A stretch of DNA of 64,000 nucleotides from Cliona cf. orientalis. Its lineage: Eukaryota > Porifera > Demospongiae > Clionaida > Clionaidae. Below, piece by piece: positions 52,157 through 64,000 of this stretch. Every line of letters begins with the position of its first letter. Position 1 is the stretch's first letter. The position numbers were made by a program, and so were the translations under genes. The DNA is taken from the NCBI GenBank assembly GCA_963930775.1, contig OZ005705.1, positions 5,828,001 to 5,892,000 of the forward strand, read 5' to 3'. The notes below the pieces were generated by a model that saw only the letters and a program-made list of their open reading frames with translations, was not told the origin of the DNA and searched no databases.

Positions 52157-55100
52157 GAGAGAGAGAGTTTCACAAAACCATGAATGTCTACCTCTCAAAA
52201 AATTAGAGTATATAGCATAATAATCACATACTCTCCCATGACATTAAGGTATCACAGTAGAAAGTATGATATTCATAACAATAAATGTTGGGGAAAGCCC
52301 TATGTAGAAGTTTTGACAACTTGCTAATTTAATAATAATATTAATTTATATACATTGGTCCAAGGAGGGCCACAGACTAGACTTTGAGTATAGACTCACC
52401 AGCCAACTGAGTGATATCTTAAAGCACACTCTTTGAGCAAAGGCCTGACTCAGAGTTGATGGATTTTCTTGTAGCTACAATCAATGGGTCTAGATCTATA
52501 GTGATAAGTCTTCTCAGTTAAGTTCCCCTGGTCCAGTGTTCAGAGACACACATTATCTAGTTATAGCTCATTAGTCATGTGGAACTGTAGCTACAGAGAC
52601 ATGTACCAAGCAGTTAGCTAGCCTGAAACTTGGAATGTAACTTCTAATAATAATAATAATATTTCAATTATGATTAATATCAAACCATGACCATGATTAA
52701 TATGTTGGAGCTAATTATAAGTATCTTGAAACAACACTAAGTCTTCTATTTTACTATCCCCTGCTTACCATAACATTTGAGGTTGAAGAAGTGATCCATT
52801 TTGTGATATGATGTACTGTTCAAATGATAGCTACATTAATTTTTTTTATTTAGAGCACACTGCACTTGAGTTGTGAGGCGTGGCCAACTTTTTACAGTGC
52901 TGCAGACACATGCAGCAATGCTGCAGCTATAGATAATATATAATTGATTTTGTGCTACAATTACTGATTTAGCTAGTTGTATAGGATACCAATTATTGAT
53001 AACATGTATCCTATATCAGAGAATTCTCAGTGTGTTGTAGCTAAATAAGCTTAGCCTGTACTATATAGCTAGCTACACATAATATTATAATTAGCTATAT
53101 TATGTAGCTGTACTAGATACTAGGCTAGAGTAGTAGATGTCAGTATACACCTTAACCTGAGAAACTAGCTGATAATGATCAGGTCAGTGCCCAGTAAAAA
53201 GGCAGTGGTGTCCTCTAAGGCATAATTTAGTTATAGTATAAGTCACACAGAGGCTGTCAGTTTATATAGTGACAGAGGTGCCATGGCATTCCCCTAATTT
53301 CTCCAGATTAGTATACATGACATTGTACAATTATTTACTTGCACTGGCAGGTCCTAATTATGAAGGTCCATGTCACCATTTGGACATAAAAATTAATTAT
53401 CATTCATGCAGGTGATCCATGTCCACAGGTGTGATTCTGTGGTGCTTCCTAAGCAGTGAGACAATTCCAGAATGTACAGAGTTTGGACGTGCTATACTAC
53501 TATAGCTACTAAATTTTGATAACTGATTGTGAAATCTGAACTTGAAAGTTATGATCCTACACTTATTAGGTTAGTTATTCCTACATGAAATGTCCTGTTA
53601 ACTTGCTAGCTAATTTGAAACTGTACACATGTAGCTACACTTTAGTGCATTTGATTTCAGATCTGCATACCTTTGAATTAGTATTACAGTAATAAAATTT
53701 TAATGGATGGCTACTTAAAATTTAATGGACAGCTGCAGGTAGAGGGTCTGTTGGGGTTACTAACTTAGCTGCTCAGGGGTGGGCTACTTGTTATCAGTCA
53801 GGTGTGTGCCACTGTAGGTGTATAGGTGTAGGTGTGTGTGTGTGCAACTTGGTTGTCTAGAGGAGTGTCTATAGATGGTTGTATCCCTTGCTGCTAGTAA
53901 TTACTGCTTGTAAAACTACTGTAGCACTGCCTTTTGTGGTGTACTACAGTCTTGGTTTATATATGGGAGGGACTTGGGCTATTGGCTTTTCATGTTGTGG
54001 TCAAAGAATTTTAAGCTTCTGTTAGTGCATGCTTCATGGGGGAGCCCAGCTGGTAAAACTTGTCTGGTATGCAGGTGATTGTATTAAGGTAATAGCTAAT
54101 TCATTTCCTAATTGAATGGGTGCAAGTTTGTCAGTGTGAGTGTTTCTGTATCCAAATAGACCTGAGACATAATGAATTCAATCCTCACTAATTTCCTTTA
54201 TTGTTTGAATTGCCATGGTAGGTATAGCCTTAATTTTTCCACTTAAGGCTACAGGGGGGAGAGATAGGGCTGAAGCTCCCCCACAGTGACTTTGAAAAAA
54301 TGGCTGAGCTGGCCCCTTAAACCATTGCATGTCAGAAGGTCTCAGCGTGCACTCTCAAATTTACTGGTACCTATAAGCCCCCCCCCCCCCCCTAGCAATG
54401 TCATTTATATGAGCATATTTGGGTTATGCAAGCTTGAGTCTCCTCTGTACAGAACTGGGTTGACCCAATGAGTAAATATTATTAGTTTTATCTACTAATG
54501 ATTGCTATTATAGATTCAGGTGTCTGTTTTTAACCCTTGGCACATGCACGAGGGTTACTGTAGTTGGTTTGTGTGTCTATCTGTTACCACGTGCACACTA
54601 GCTGCTACATACCTCATTTGCGAGTCCAATTTGCAGTGTTGTAAGGTTCCTTATGGCATTCCAAATGCATAATTTGTGTGGATTTCTCCGAAAACACTTT
54701 GTTCGCCAGTTTTGGTGTCATTTGCCGATTTTAAGCTTCTTGACTTTGCTTGAGCTAGCGATAGCATGGCTTAACATATAAATACGTTGCGCGCCATATA
54801 CAGTATGTCTATTAACCCTCAGTGCATGCACAGTTGCATCAATCCCACCACTCAGTCCACCGGCGAGCTTTTGACAATCGTGGAATGACAGTGTCAACTC
54901 TAAGGCTTAGCTGCCTGTATTCTTGCAGTACCCTTGGACTCTCTAGCTTGTATGCATGCATGCATGGCATTACAGTGCTTGAACCCAAGTGAGTTGCAAT
55001 AATATTGGACATGCAATATTGCTCAGTGTACTTCAGTCTTGTGCGGGAAATTGAGTTGATGTTGACACCACAGTATGGAGTTCAATATAACATGTACACA

Positions 55101-56493
55101 CTAGCGTTATTGCTACTATGAGCCGTTGAACCTTCGATAACACTGCTGTGCAAGTACTATAACAGCCTGAATCCCTGTCTCGCCCTAGTCTCGCAGAGCC
55201 AGACCCTTACACGGGGGGAGAGGGTCTGGTGACTTGCTATACAGCCCTTTAGCTACCTACCTTTCCACATGCTACTGTTGAAGCATATAGCTAATGCCAT
55301 GCAACGCGCCAAGAGTTTTGTGCTCGAGAGAACTCTAGTTGGTGAGCTGCAAGAGATTGAGAACTAGCTAGCTAATGAATACTGTAACTGTTTGCAGCTG
55401 AGTGTATACAGAGACTCATGGCTAAACAGCTGCTAGAGCACACTCACCAAGACAGCATATACATGCTAGGCTGCTGCATATTTTACTGGTGTATAACTAT
55501 ATACATTCTTATGAAGAGAAATTACAAAAGGTTATTACTCTGTGTATAGTGTTCTGTTGTACATAACATAGATTCTCTATAGTCTTGCACATCAGATTCT
55601 CCTAGTCTATATCACTTGCTGATGATTTTTGTTATTATAATGATTATGATGATATTATTTTCATAAAAATTAATTATTGCACAATAATCTATATTATAGC
55701 AATAATAGTAAAAATTAAATTATTGCATCTGGTGTATAATAAACTTTATTTGAATATTGGCTCACTGTAAATCACTAAGACTTAGTGTGCTGCGTATTAA
55801 TAATTATTTTGCATGAGGTGCTTTTTTATATGATTGTATGTACTAGAGTGTGTGAGAATCAGAGGACAAAACTTACTGTTGATTGTTGTGTAAAGTACAT
55901 AATATTATAGAAATAGCAAGTTGATGACAACATCTACTTAGTAAGCCTAAGTCCTTACTAGACCGTGTATACATATTCAGTTACATGTAGATACTAGTAA
56001 ACTTGATGACCCAGTACCGAAGCAAGATCACAATATAGAGCAACCCCTTACCATAATTATTATACCTATTATATACCTAAAAGTAATGTATATATGCACT
56101 GTTAGAACTTTATACATGCATGCAGCTACTGGGAATCTGGTCAAGTTATTGTGAAAGAGCCATAATAATATTATTCTTATGAATTAATGTGAGAATTACT
56201 CTGACATTCTATAATAATTTTATAATAACAATTATTATCAGCTTCTGCTTGGAAATCACACAAAAAAATTGATTATGGTTGCATGTGCATGACATTGTGT
56301 ACACAATATTCTGATAATGTAAGTGTACACATCATATTATTACTAGCATAATATTGTATGAGCATGTGTACATATTATGCAATGGTGTGTGTGTGTATGT
56401 GTGTGTGTGTAATATTATGTGTGCATCTGTGCTGTGTGTGTATATGAGTGCATGTAAATCATGATATGAAACAGATATAACCAAAGGACTAAG
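52157..56493. other. 4.3-kb region without a supported gene
   Basis: AT-rich, with a C14 homopolymer (about 54379-54392), TE-like words (gcacgagggttactgtagtt near 54549) and a short hairpin element (gccagacccttacac / gagggtctggtgac near 55199-55233). It ends in the TG microsatellite. No exon chain could be supported. Confidence 0.55.
56384..56440. repeat. TG microsatellite downstream of F-box-like paralogue 2
   Basis: Interrupted (TG)n, which is (CA)n in the sense of the minus-strand gene whose stop lies about 55 bp away. This mirrors the layout of paralogue 1. Confidence 0.85.
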
Positions 56494-57135
56494 CTAGTTA
56501 TCCTTATCAAAGTCAACATCATCCATTGCAGAAGAGGACCTGGACACTTCGGACACATCATCCTCATCTCCTGGCAGGGGTTGTGTTGACCAGTTCCCTG
56601 GAGCATTGTTAATAGGACAAATGGGACTATAATTAGAATAATCAGCAACAAATACCCCATAGTCATCATCATAATCATACCAAATTTCATACAAAAGCTC
56701 GTCACCCTGTTCAGGTGTGGCACCACCGAAATGGGTGTAGGTAGGGTACCTAAGGTTACATAAGAAGCCCCAGGTCTTTCTTTCAGGATCATCATGTTCC
56801 ATGGGGATCCAATGGGTTCTCATGTACTCCCTTAAGGCTGTGAATGCAGTAAAGGATGGTTGGACAGAAAAGTCTGTAATGGTTTCTACCCTTACATGAG
56901 CATACAACACCTCAATAAGATTGGTATCAGACAACATTATCTGACCATCCGGCCCAAGGACAGAGCCAAAATCAAGCTGTTTACGATGGGCAAACACATA
57001 TTGTACAGCGGCATTTGCCTCGGGTGTTATCTGGGCATATATTAAAGCTTCCTTCAAGTTAAGGAGCTTTACAATGTATACATGTACATCAAAAGGTAGA
57101 AGGGTAAAACCGGCTTTCCTAACGGCCTCAGCCAT
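56494..57135 (-). CDS. F-box-like small protein, paralogue 2 (inverted)
   Basis: Intronless, 213 residues from the ATG at 57135 (MAEAVRKAG); upstream in-frame codons lack an ATG. It aligns along its whole length with the protein at 47351: LLPFDVHVYIVKLLNLKEAL, YAQITPEA, QLDFGSVLGPDGQI, ITDFSVQPSFTAF, HWIPM, GGATPEQGDEL, INNAPGNWST, and an acidic Ser/Asp tail. An F-box-like N-terminus is inferred as for paralogue 1; the rest matches no family I recognise. The two genes point toward each other about 8.5 kb apart. Confidence 0.7.
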   Translation of the reverse strand: MAEAVRKAGFTLLPFDVHVYIVKLLNLKEALIYAQITPEANAAVQYVFAHRKQLDFGSVLGPDGQIMLSDTNLIEVLYAHVRVETITDFSVQPSFTAFTALREYMRTHWIPMEHDDPERKTWGFLCNLRYPTYTHFGGATPEQGDELLYEIWYDYDDDYGVFVADYSNYSPICPINNAPGNWSTQPLPGDEDDVSEVSRSSSAMDDVDFDKDN

Positions 57136-57633
57136 TTTAGAGGAAGATACAGTCAACAGAACACACAGCTTGGTTAAAAATATTTAAATAGGTATGTGTA
57201 ACGTCACCTGTCAATATTCAGAAATCAAGCTTTCAAGAGCAAGAGCTAGCGAACTGAGAAAGTAGAGCAGCACCAGTACAGAACGGACTCAGAAGTTGTT
57301 TAGCACGTGCATGCATCATTATTGTGCACGTGCAGAGCACCTATGCATGCTGTACGGATAAGACCATCATTACCAAATACAACCTTGGAACTATTGCTCC
57401 TGTTATTGAATTTGAAGTCTCAAGCTGGCTGGCCTATATGTAGTCATGGAGATATCAGCCAATTTGCAAATCTATCAGGATTGCCCTATAAATAAAAATG
57501 TGCAGCAAAATTAAGCTGCATGCGGAAGTCGGTATACTAGCGGTTTATGCAAATAATTAGCCACGCCCACTAAATCAAAGAGAAACTGGCGTTTACCATC
57601 CTAAGCAAGCACAGGGATAATAATGCAGGCCAA

Positions 57634-58672
57634 AATCAGCATCATGGGAACTTTGAGGGACTCGGGATGTAGTCGAAGTTGTTCATTACGTCCAGAGTCC
57701 CAATTAGAAACAAAGAATTCGGCTCTCGCTATGATGAAATTACGTCCAGAGTCCCAATTAGAAACAAAGAATTCGGCTCTCGCTATGATGAAATTATGAT
57801 GAAATGATGATGAAATGATGATGAAACCTATGATGAAACTTATGATGTAATTCCTGTGAAACTGTTTCAAAATGTTTAGCGCGCATGAAAGGTTGTTGGG
57901 ACCCAGAATTCGAACCTAGCGTAGAAGACATCGTGGACTATCGATGAGATATGGCGATTTTCTCGGTTCGCTTTCTTTGGCGAGCTCGCACTCGGGGGGA
58001 TTTCCCTAATTCAGTCGAACACGTGGCAGGTGAAGGTCAACCGGCTCAAGCCGCGCGCCCCGATATTGTACGCGTATACGGAGCATGCGCAGTTTGTCGA
58101 TGTGTCCTAGTTCGAATTTGTGGCGGCGTATTCATGAGGGACTCTGGACGTAGTCTCCAAGTTGTTCATTACATTACATCCCCAGTATAAATTTACTTTT
58201 TTGCGGTTATTAGGTAATTATGTTGTAATTATGATGTAACCTATGTCGTCATAGCGCTAAAATTCAGAGCCTTTACAGAACACTTCTGAGACCTGAAAAT
58301 CCACAGAATCATATATTAACTTACATACATATCCAGCGAATACATTAAAAGCTGAGTGCTACTTTCTCCGACAAGTAATGCCGGCCGAACTTCACGCGTT
58401 CTCTTGGCTGACGTAATCCTGTGGATAAATAAAGCTAGCCTTGCGCTATTTATAGCACGCATCATGCGACGACCGATTTGAAGTTCGGAAGCTGTACTGT
58501 GCTGTCGAGTTCATCTCCTTTGATTGAAGCATCGAAACTCGAAGTCGAAAGTTGATCTTAGACTCCATCTCTGCGATTGAGGCCCCTGCATCGATGTGTG
58601 TATTGACGACCTTTACCACATGCACCATTAGAACTATGCAGCCACTGGGGATGTGGTCAAGGGTTCATTATT
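57634..58672 (+). mobile_element. Repeat family A, copy B (one inverted arm retained)
   Basis: Collinear with the right half of 5031-7140 (ttcgaacctagcgtagaag, gctttctttggcgagctcgc, ggagcatgcgcagtttgtc) and with the arm down to ccactggggatgtggtcaag, the intact outer end. The left arm is missing. Inside are two copies of a 54-bp unit (57685-57792). Confidence 0.75.
57685..57792 (+). repeat. 54-bp tandem duplication in repeat copy B
   Basis: Two identical 54-bp units starting attacgtccagagtcccaat at 57685 and 57739. Confidence 0.9.
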
Positions 58673-58842
58673 ATTATACAACCATACAATGTCATACGTA
58701 TGCATACATAGATCACATACATAAGTACATTCTTTTTGCATTATAATAATAGCAAACAGTCTATTAACAGAACACAAGAATTTAATAACACTAGTTCTTT
58801 TCTTACTGAAATTCAAGAACAGTAGTCTCACTACAATAATTC

Positions 58843-61800
58843 TTAGAGTTTCGGCACTTCATACATGGCGTCAATCTGGTCTGCAAACTTCTTCACTGCC
58901 ACATGACGCTTCAGCTTCAGAGTGGGACCTATGATTTTATTTATAGGAAGTACTATTATTAGTAGTAGTCACAAATTTAATTTTTGTACTCTCCCCAATA
59001 TATAATAATATTGAGAACCGGACCCCTAAAAGATTCCACAATTTACCAATCATTGGACAGTACCAGATATCAGACGTGGCTATCGATTATCCGGATATTT
59101 TACTATTGAGACACATCCAGCTATCTATTCGCTGGGTAGCGCACGGGTGATAATTATGCGCGCCGGAACTGCATGGGCTAAATCAAAATTTTACGCATGC
59201 GCAGTTGGTCCTTGAGCTGGATCACCTTGTGCCTCGTTTTGTGTGACATGCTCACTAGTCACTGTGGCAAAATATTAGGGCGGGGTTAGTACGAGAAATA
59301 CGCATGCACAGAACAGATGGGCGAGGATGTGATCAATCGCGGCGGGGTGCCGAGGTAGTCAACCCTCCCAGTGACACAGTCGATTGATCAAAGCTTCGTA
59401 TCCGACAAAAGGTTGCAATATCTTGAAGTGGAATATCTTCATAACCACTGTAGCTACGGAAACGGGACCTTCGCTGACATTAATTTTAGAGAATTGATTT
59501 AAGTTTCCAAAAATCCTGAAAGCGTTCAAAACCACCCAATAGCGGCAAAGTTAGAGCAGTTTTTCTATAACATGGTTGAAATTCGATAATTCACTCTACT
59601 ACCTGTAGGCCCGACCAATACATAGAGAAGGGATGTTGATGTCAACTGTACTTACCTAGCTCACCGCCAGGCACAGAGAAATCCTTTTCCAAAATGGTAA
59701 ATTTTTGCACCTACAGAAGAGAAATTTGCTTAGCATAATTTCCACTACATGACTAATCTCACACAATAATCAATTAGTTGTCAATAATTATTATAATTAT
59801 ACCCTTTGAGCATTTGAGATGGCGAGTTTGTTGGCCCTCTCCAGACCTGCCGTGATCTCACTGTACACCTTTTCATCTTTGCTGGCTAGAACCTCAGAGA
59901 CTTTGGTGCAGCTGGAGCCCAGCTTGGCTATCAGAGCCTTTGCCTCTGGGATAAGCTCATCCTTGGGCTCTCCGGTATCGGGATCCATCACACACTGAAA
60001 ATAAGCAGTGTTTACAATAATATCAAGATTCCCTTGAACTATCCAAAATCATTCCGGCTATCGACAGTTGACCCAATAGAGCAAACCCCCGCAAAAATTC
60101 AATATTCCTGTTAGTGACATGCAACTATGCTACAGAGGACATCACTACCTTCAGTGTGACAAGGCAGCTGAGAAACTTCCTCTTGTCTCCAATGAGCATG
60201 ACATTGCTGAGGAAAGGAACCTCTCCCTTGATTCGATCCTCAATGGGCACTGGTGCCAAATTCTCTCCTCCAGCCGTGATGATCAGTTCTACAATAGACA
60301 AAAGAAATATACCCAATTCAAGACACATCAGGCTTGCAGTAAAGGTAGAATTAACCTTTGATCCTGCCAGTGATGAAGATGAAGCCATCTTCGTCAACTC
60401 TCCCGATGTCCCCAGAGTGCAACCATCCCTCATCATCAATGGTCGCTTTAGTCTTCTCCTCATTGTTCAAGTAGCCCATGAACACATGACGGCCATACAT
60501 ACAAATCTGCCAAAAAATAGTCAAACTTCAATATTGGTTCCAAAACAAAGGGGGCAAAACCCGCCAGAAAGCTCACCTCCCCCTCTCCGTTCTCGTCAGG
60601 CTGATCGATCTTGAGGTGACTGCCTTTCATCGAGTGACCTACAGAGCCTAGCCGCCATTCATTGATCATGTTCAGACTCTGCGGCCCCGTGTTCTCGCTC
60701 ATTCCGTAGAGCTCCAGCACGGGCAAGTTGATGCTCATGAAGTATTCAATGGTGCTACGATGGATGGGAGCGGCTCCACTAAGGGAGATCTTGAGACAGT
60801 CCAGACCAATTTTCTCATGAATCTTCTTCAGGACAAAGCTGTTGGCAAGGTTGAAAGTCCATGGCACGCCACGCCTGTTATTAAGCAGAAAAAAACCACG
60901 TAAACAATTGTTTGAACAAAAGCCATATCAAGCTACGTATATTTATACAAATGTACAATGTATACTAATAAAATATTTCTTACATCCTGTTTACAGTTAT
61001 TCATAGACATAATGATAATTATCACATCAAATATTCATGGTTCTTTGAGCACACTTGTGTCCACCACCACTAGGTGCGTGACAACGTACTCATATGCACG
61101 TACATCCCATAGCTAGTCCAATATACAACAGCTGCTCACTTATGACATTGTATAAAATAGGCCTCATAATAATTATGCACATAGTTTGGTAAAGTGCATC
61201 CACCCAAGCATGCATGGAACATTATGACAAATAGATCAGATTGTACATCAAGAGTGGTATGTAGATACAATACTGAAGAATTACATCAGTATAGGCACTA
61301 ATTTGGCAAAGAATTCACAGCAATTATGAAGAGAGCAAACGCAGTGGTAGGAGTAATGAGCTCAGTGAGGTTCACTAGGTTTTCTCTTGTCAATCACACA
61401 CAGAGTGAGAAGAAAAAACATTAGAGCTTTGGAAATTCACACAACACACCTCTTGAGCCAACTGTTTGTTGCTACATCTCTATAATTATACCCAAAGTTA
61501 CAAGTTGCCAAGTGTTGTATGCACAAATAACACAGTGTCAGGATAACTGCCTTTACGGGTATACATGTTTTCATAACAATTGCTAAATACGAAAATGATC
61601 GACTTATGAGTAGCTATTGTTATCCAGGATATTAATACATTGCACATGTCTAAATTTAACAGCACCATTAGACAAAACTATCATCTCATCGACTAGGCAT
61701 CTACTTATTTTAATGGCCCTCACTGCATCATTGACGATGGAGAAGAGAAAGTTAATACCACATGGAGATGTTGGTATGTGAAAACACCCACAAATGAATA

Positions 61801-63998
61801 CAGAAGCCTAAGCAGCACAGCAACGACCGAACAAGATCATTACTGATTGCTCTCTCTCTCCCTCTCTCTTACAGCTTTTCACTCTTGAGAACAATGCTAC
61901 ACTCACTTGTTTTGTATGTTTGAGTTTCCTTGGAAAGCCACGCCCTTAGCCCACCGTCCAATTATCTTCTTAATGCCAGTTATTTCAGCTGCAACTGCTT
62001 GCATTCGCTCTTGAAATTTCTCCCAAACACTACACAAAAAAAGTGGTCCCATCAATAAAAAATTTCATCCTCTATAGTATACCACTCACCGTGGTACACC
62101 GAAGAATAAGGTTGGTCTAACTTCCAGCAGGGTCTGTAACAGGGATCCCTTGAGAGCATCAGGTTGAGCAAAGTAGAGTGTGGAAGCTCCGTAGACGCAC
62201 AGGTAGATGTCCTCCATTTGAGCGGCTATGTGGCTGAGAGGGAGGTAGCTCACGACTCGCTCATTTCCCATCTCGAGACCGTAGTTGTCACCGATTGTCA
62301 TGTGGAGAGCCTTGGCGGTCCACGTGAGCTACACGTAGAGCAAGAGAATTTACAACACGAAAAATATCATGCAACGGCTAACGACCACAACTCCAGGTTT
62401 TCATGACTAACATTTTTCACATACTACATAATAATATTATTATATATACTGTACATTCACATAATCTAATTTAGCCAATCAACTACAAGCTTTGACTGTA
62501 TCGGTAGAATCTGATGTATAGATCTACACATGTAGTATGACATCACGGGCATATAAACTCGACGTACTCCATACCCAAAGCCCTGACGATACTGTTTTGA
62601 AGTGAGACTTACATTATCGTGACTGAGCATAACACCTTTGGGGTTCCCTGTCGTGCCAGACTAAAGGAGTGTGTGGGTGGGGTACATGGTGTAGGGGGAA
62701 GATGGTAATAATATTATTATAAGTTATCACTCCTGCAGGCCTGGTTATCATCATAACCGAGGTCTGCTATCATAATTTAGGTAAACCCATTAATAATATT
62801 TGAGATTACTTACTGTGTAGATAAGCAGAGCACACTGTTCTGGTTTTTGATCCTCGATCTTTTTTTCTATCACACTGTCTTCTATGTCTTTACCAAGCTC
62901 CATGAATTGTTCCCACTGTGCAGGTGTACATGTTAGAACAATCCAGCTTTGTATCTATTCACCTCCTTTTGACATCAACTCAACTTACATCATATACATT
63001 CTCATAGGCCTGACTCAGCTTTCCCTTGTACTGCACAATAGCCTTCAAGTCAGGAAGGCGATCTCGCACCTGCATTTTTATTGGGAGTGTTGATAACGTA
63101 CTCTTGAAGGGCAATTTTTCTCACCTGTAAAATTTTATCCAATTGCTTCTGGTTTTCAACGACGACGATATTTGACTTACAATCTTCGAGAACATAGTGG
63201 CAAGCGTCGGGTCCATTAGTGGCATATATACCAGCAGATAATCCACTAGTGAGAGAGAGGGGATATAGTATAGGAGAGAGAGTGAGAGGAACTGCTTTAT
63301 CAGCCCTTACCCAGCAAATATAGCAGCGTTGTTTGCGATAACCCATTCTGGTGAGTTAAAACCAATGATTCCCACTCCATGGTTGTCCTCGAGACCAAGC
63401 TACAGAACGTGGTTTAGCATGAATGCAATATGTATAGAATGTATCATTGATGGACAAAATAGACAATAGTATTATGATTTCTAATCACGGTCATGTCGTA
63501 CCTTTATTAGAGATTTAGCGGCATCTATGCAAGATTTGTAGTATTCAGCAAACGTAGCCGTCTTCCACACCATTTTAGCCTCCTCCCCCTCTCCCTCCTG
63601 CACCTTCCATTTCAGGGCAGGCACATTGGCATATTTCTCTAAGGTTATCTTGAACATCTGTCCGAACGTGATGGGATCGGCTCCCTCTATTGGTCCGTCA
63701 CCCATGGCCAGATCCACTCCCTCCGTTGGGACCGTGCTACGTACTTTATTCCTCACTGGACGTTTTGGCTTCTCCTTAACTTCCTCCGCTGGTTCAGCCG
63801 CGGCCGCTGCAGGCTCTTCCTTTTCCACTTTCTCTTCAGTCGTAGCCGGCGCTGACTCGGGAGTGGCGTCAGCAGCAGGTTGGATTTCAGGCTCATCTTT
63901 TGTCAGTAGAGGCTGCTCCTGCTCAGTAGTAGTAATCTCTTCCGTTTGCTCGGTCGCCTCTTCTCCAGACTGAGGTGCTGGTGGTGCTTCCTCTTGTA
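58843..63998 (-). CDS. ACSBG: Long-chain acyl-CoA synthetase, bubblegum type, copy 4 (start outside window)
   Basis: Exons (minus): 63502 to beyond the right edge, 63311-63399, 63125-63245, 62989-63069, 62814-62915, 62613-62660, 62090-62328, 61907-62029, 60577-60874, 60356-60506, 60149-60288, 59803-59994, 59656-59710, 58843-58928; all phases agree. Exon 1 is open to the edge without an ATG and encodes a long Glu/Ala/Pro-rich tail before NKVRSTVPTEGVDLAMGDG. Motifs [45 protein letters not shown]-type hinge and ITAGGENLAP are present. Exon 7 is three bases shorter than in copies 2-3. The C-terminus is extended (DAMYEVPKL). Intron 1 has a GT donor. It is separated from copy 3 by the 20-kb Helitron block. 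Introns 8 and 13 are enlarged. Confidence 0.92.
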
Positions 63999-64000
63999 CT

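Larger units (their letters stand above)
57136..58842. other. Spacer with repeat family A, copy B
   Basis: 5' flank of F-box-like paralogue 2, then the long repeat 57634-58672, then the 3' flank of synthetase copy 4. No other gene seen. Confidence 0.6.

Overview
The window is nuclear DNA of an early-branching marine animal, most likely a sponge. That is inference from animal gene families, small GT-AG introns in AT-rich DNA, abundant short foldback elements and many TACATGTA palindromes; no species-specific marker was found. I rebuilt the spliced genes by hand from splice sites and reading phase. Each exon chain that I give as complete sums to a multiple of three.

Region by region. (1) 251-8721, plus strand: 3' part of a gene with a ZZ finger, a TAZ1-like domain, two C2HC fingers and an S/T-Q repeat tail; it enters from the left edge and its long introns are full of foldback elements. 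(2) 9849-19965, minus strand: a complete 27-exon Na-K-Cl cotransporter of the SLC12 family. (3) 21474-22484, minus: an intronless AIG1/TOC-like GTPase with a glycine-rich membrane end. (4) 23004-63998, minus: four tandem 14-exon bubblegum-type acyl-CoA synthetase genes (copies at 23004-26582, 28742-33535, 34294-38111 and 58843 to the right edge). A TLC-domain membrane protein (26945-27745, plus) diverges from copy 1. (5) 38.2-58.7 kb: a block that separates copy 3 from copy 4. It holds an intact 2463-residue Helitron Rep/helicase with an OTU protease domain and an amplified zinc-ribbon/AT-hook array, two inverted paralogues of a small F-box-like protein, and two small acidic orphan genes. Related repeat copies in the same orientation lie at both ends of the block.

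How the genes may relate: the acyl-CoA synthetases activate long-chain fatty acids, and the divergent TLC protein belongs to a family tied to ceramide and membrane lipids, so a shared lipid theme at that promoter is plausible but unproven. The cotransporter keeps the N-terminal kinase-docking and phosphorylation motifs of its family. The most unusual items are the ZZ-TAZ1-C2HC gene, the Helitron with its zinc-ribbon array, and the synthetase array with GC-AG introns in two copies and patchy homogenisation.
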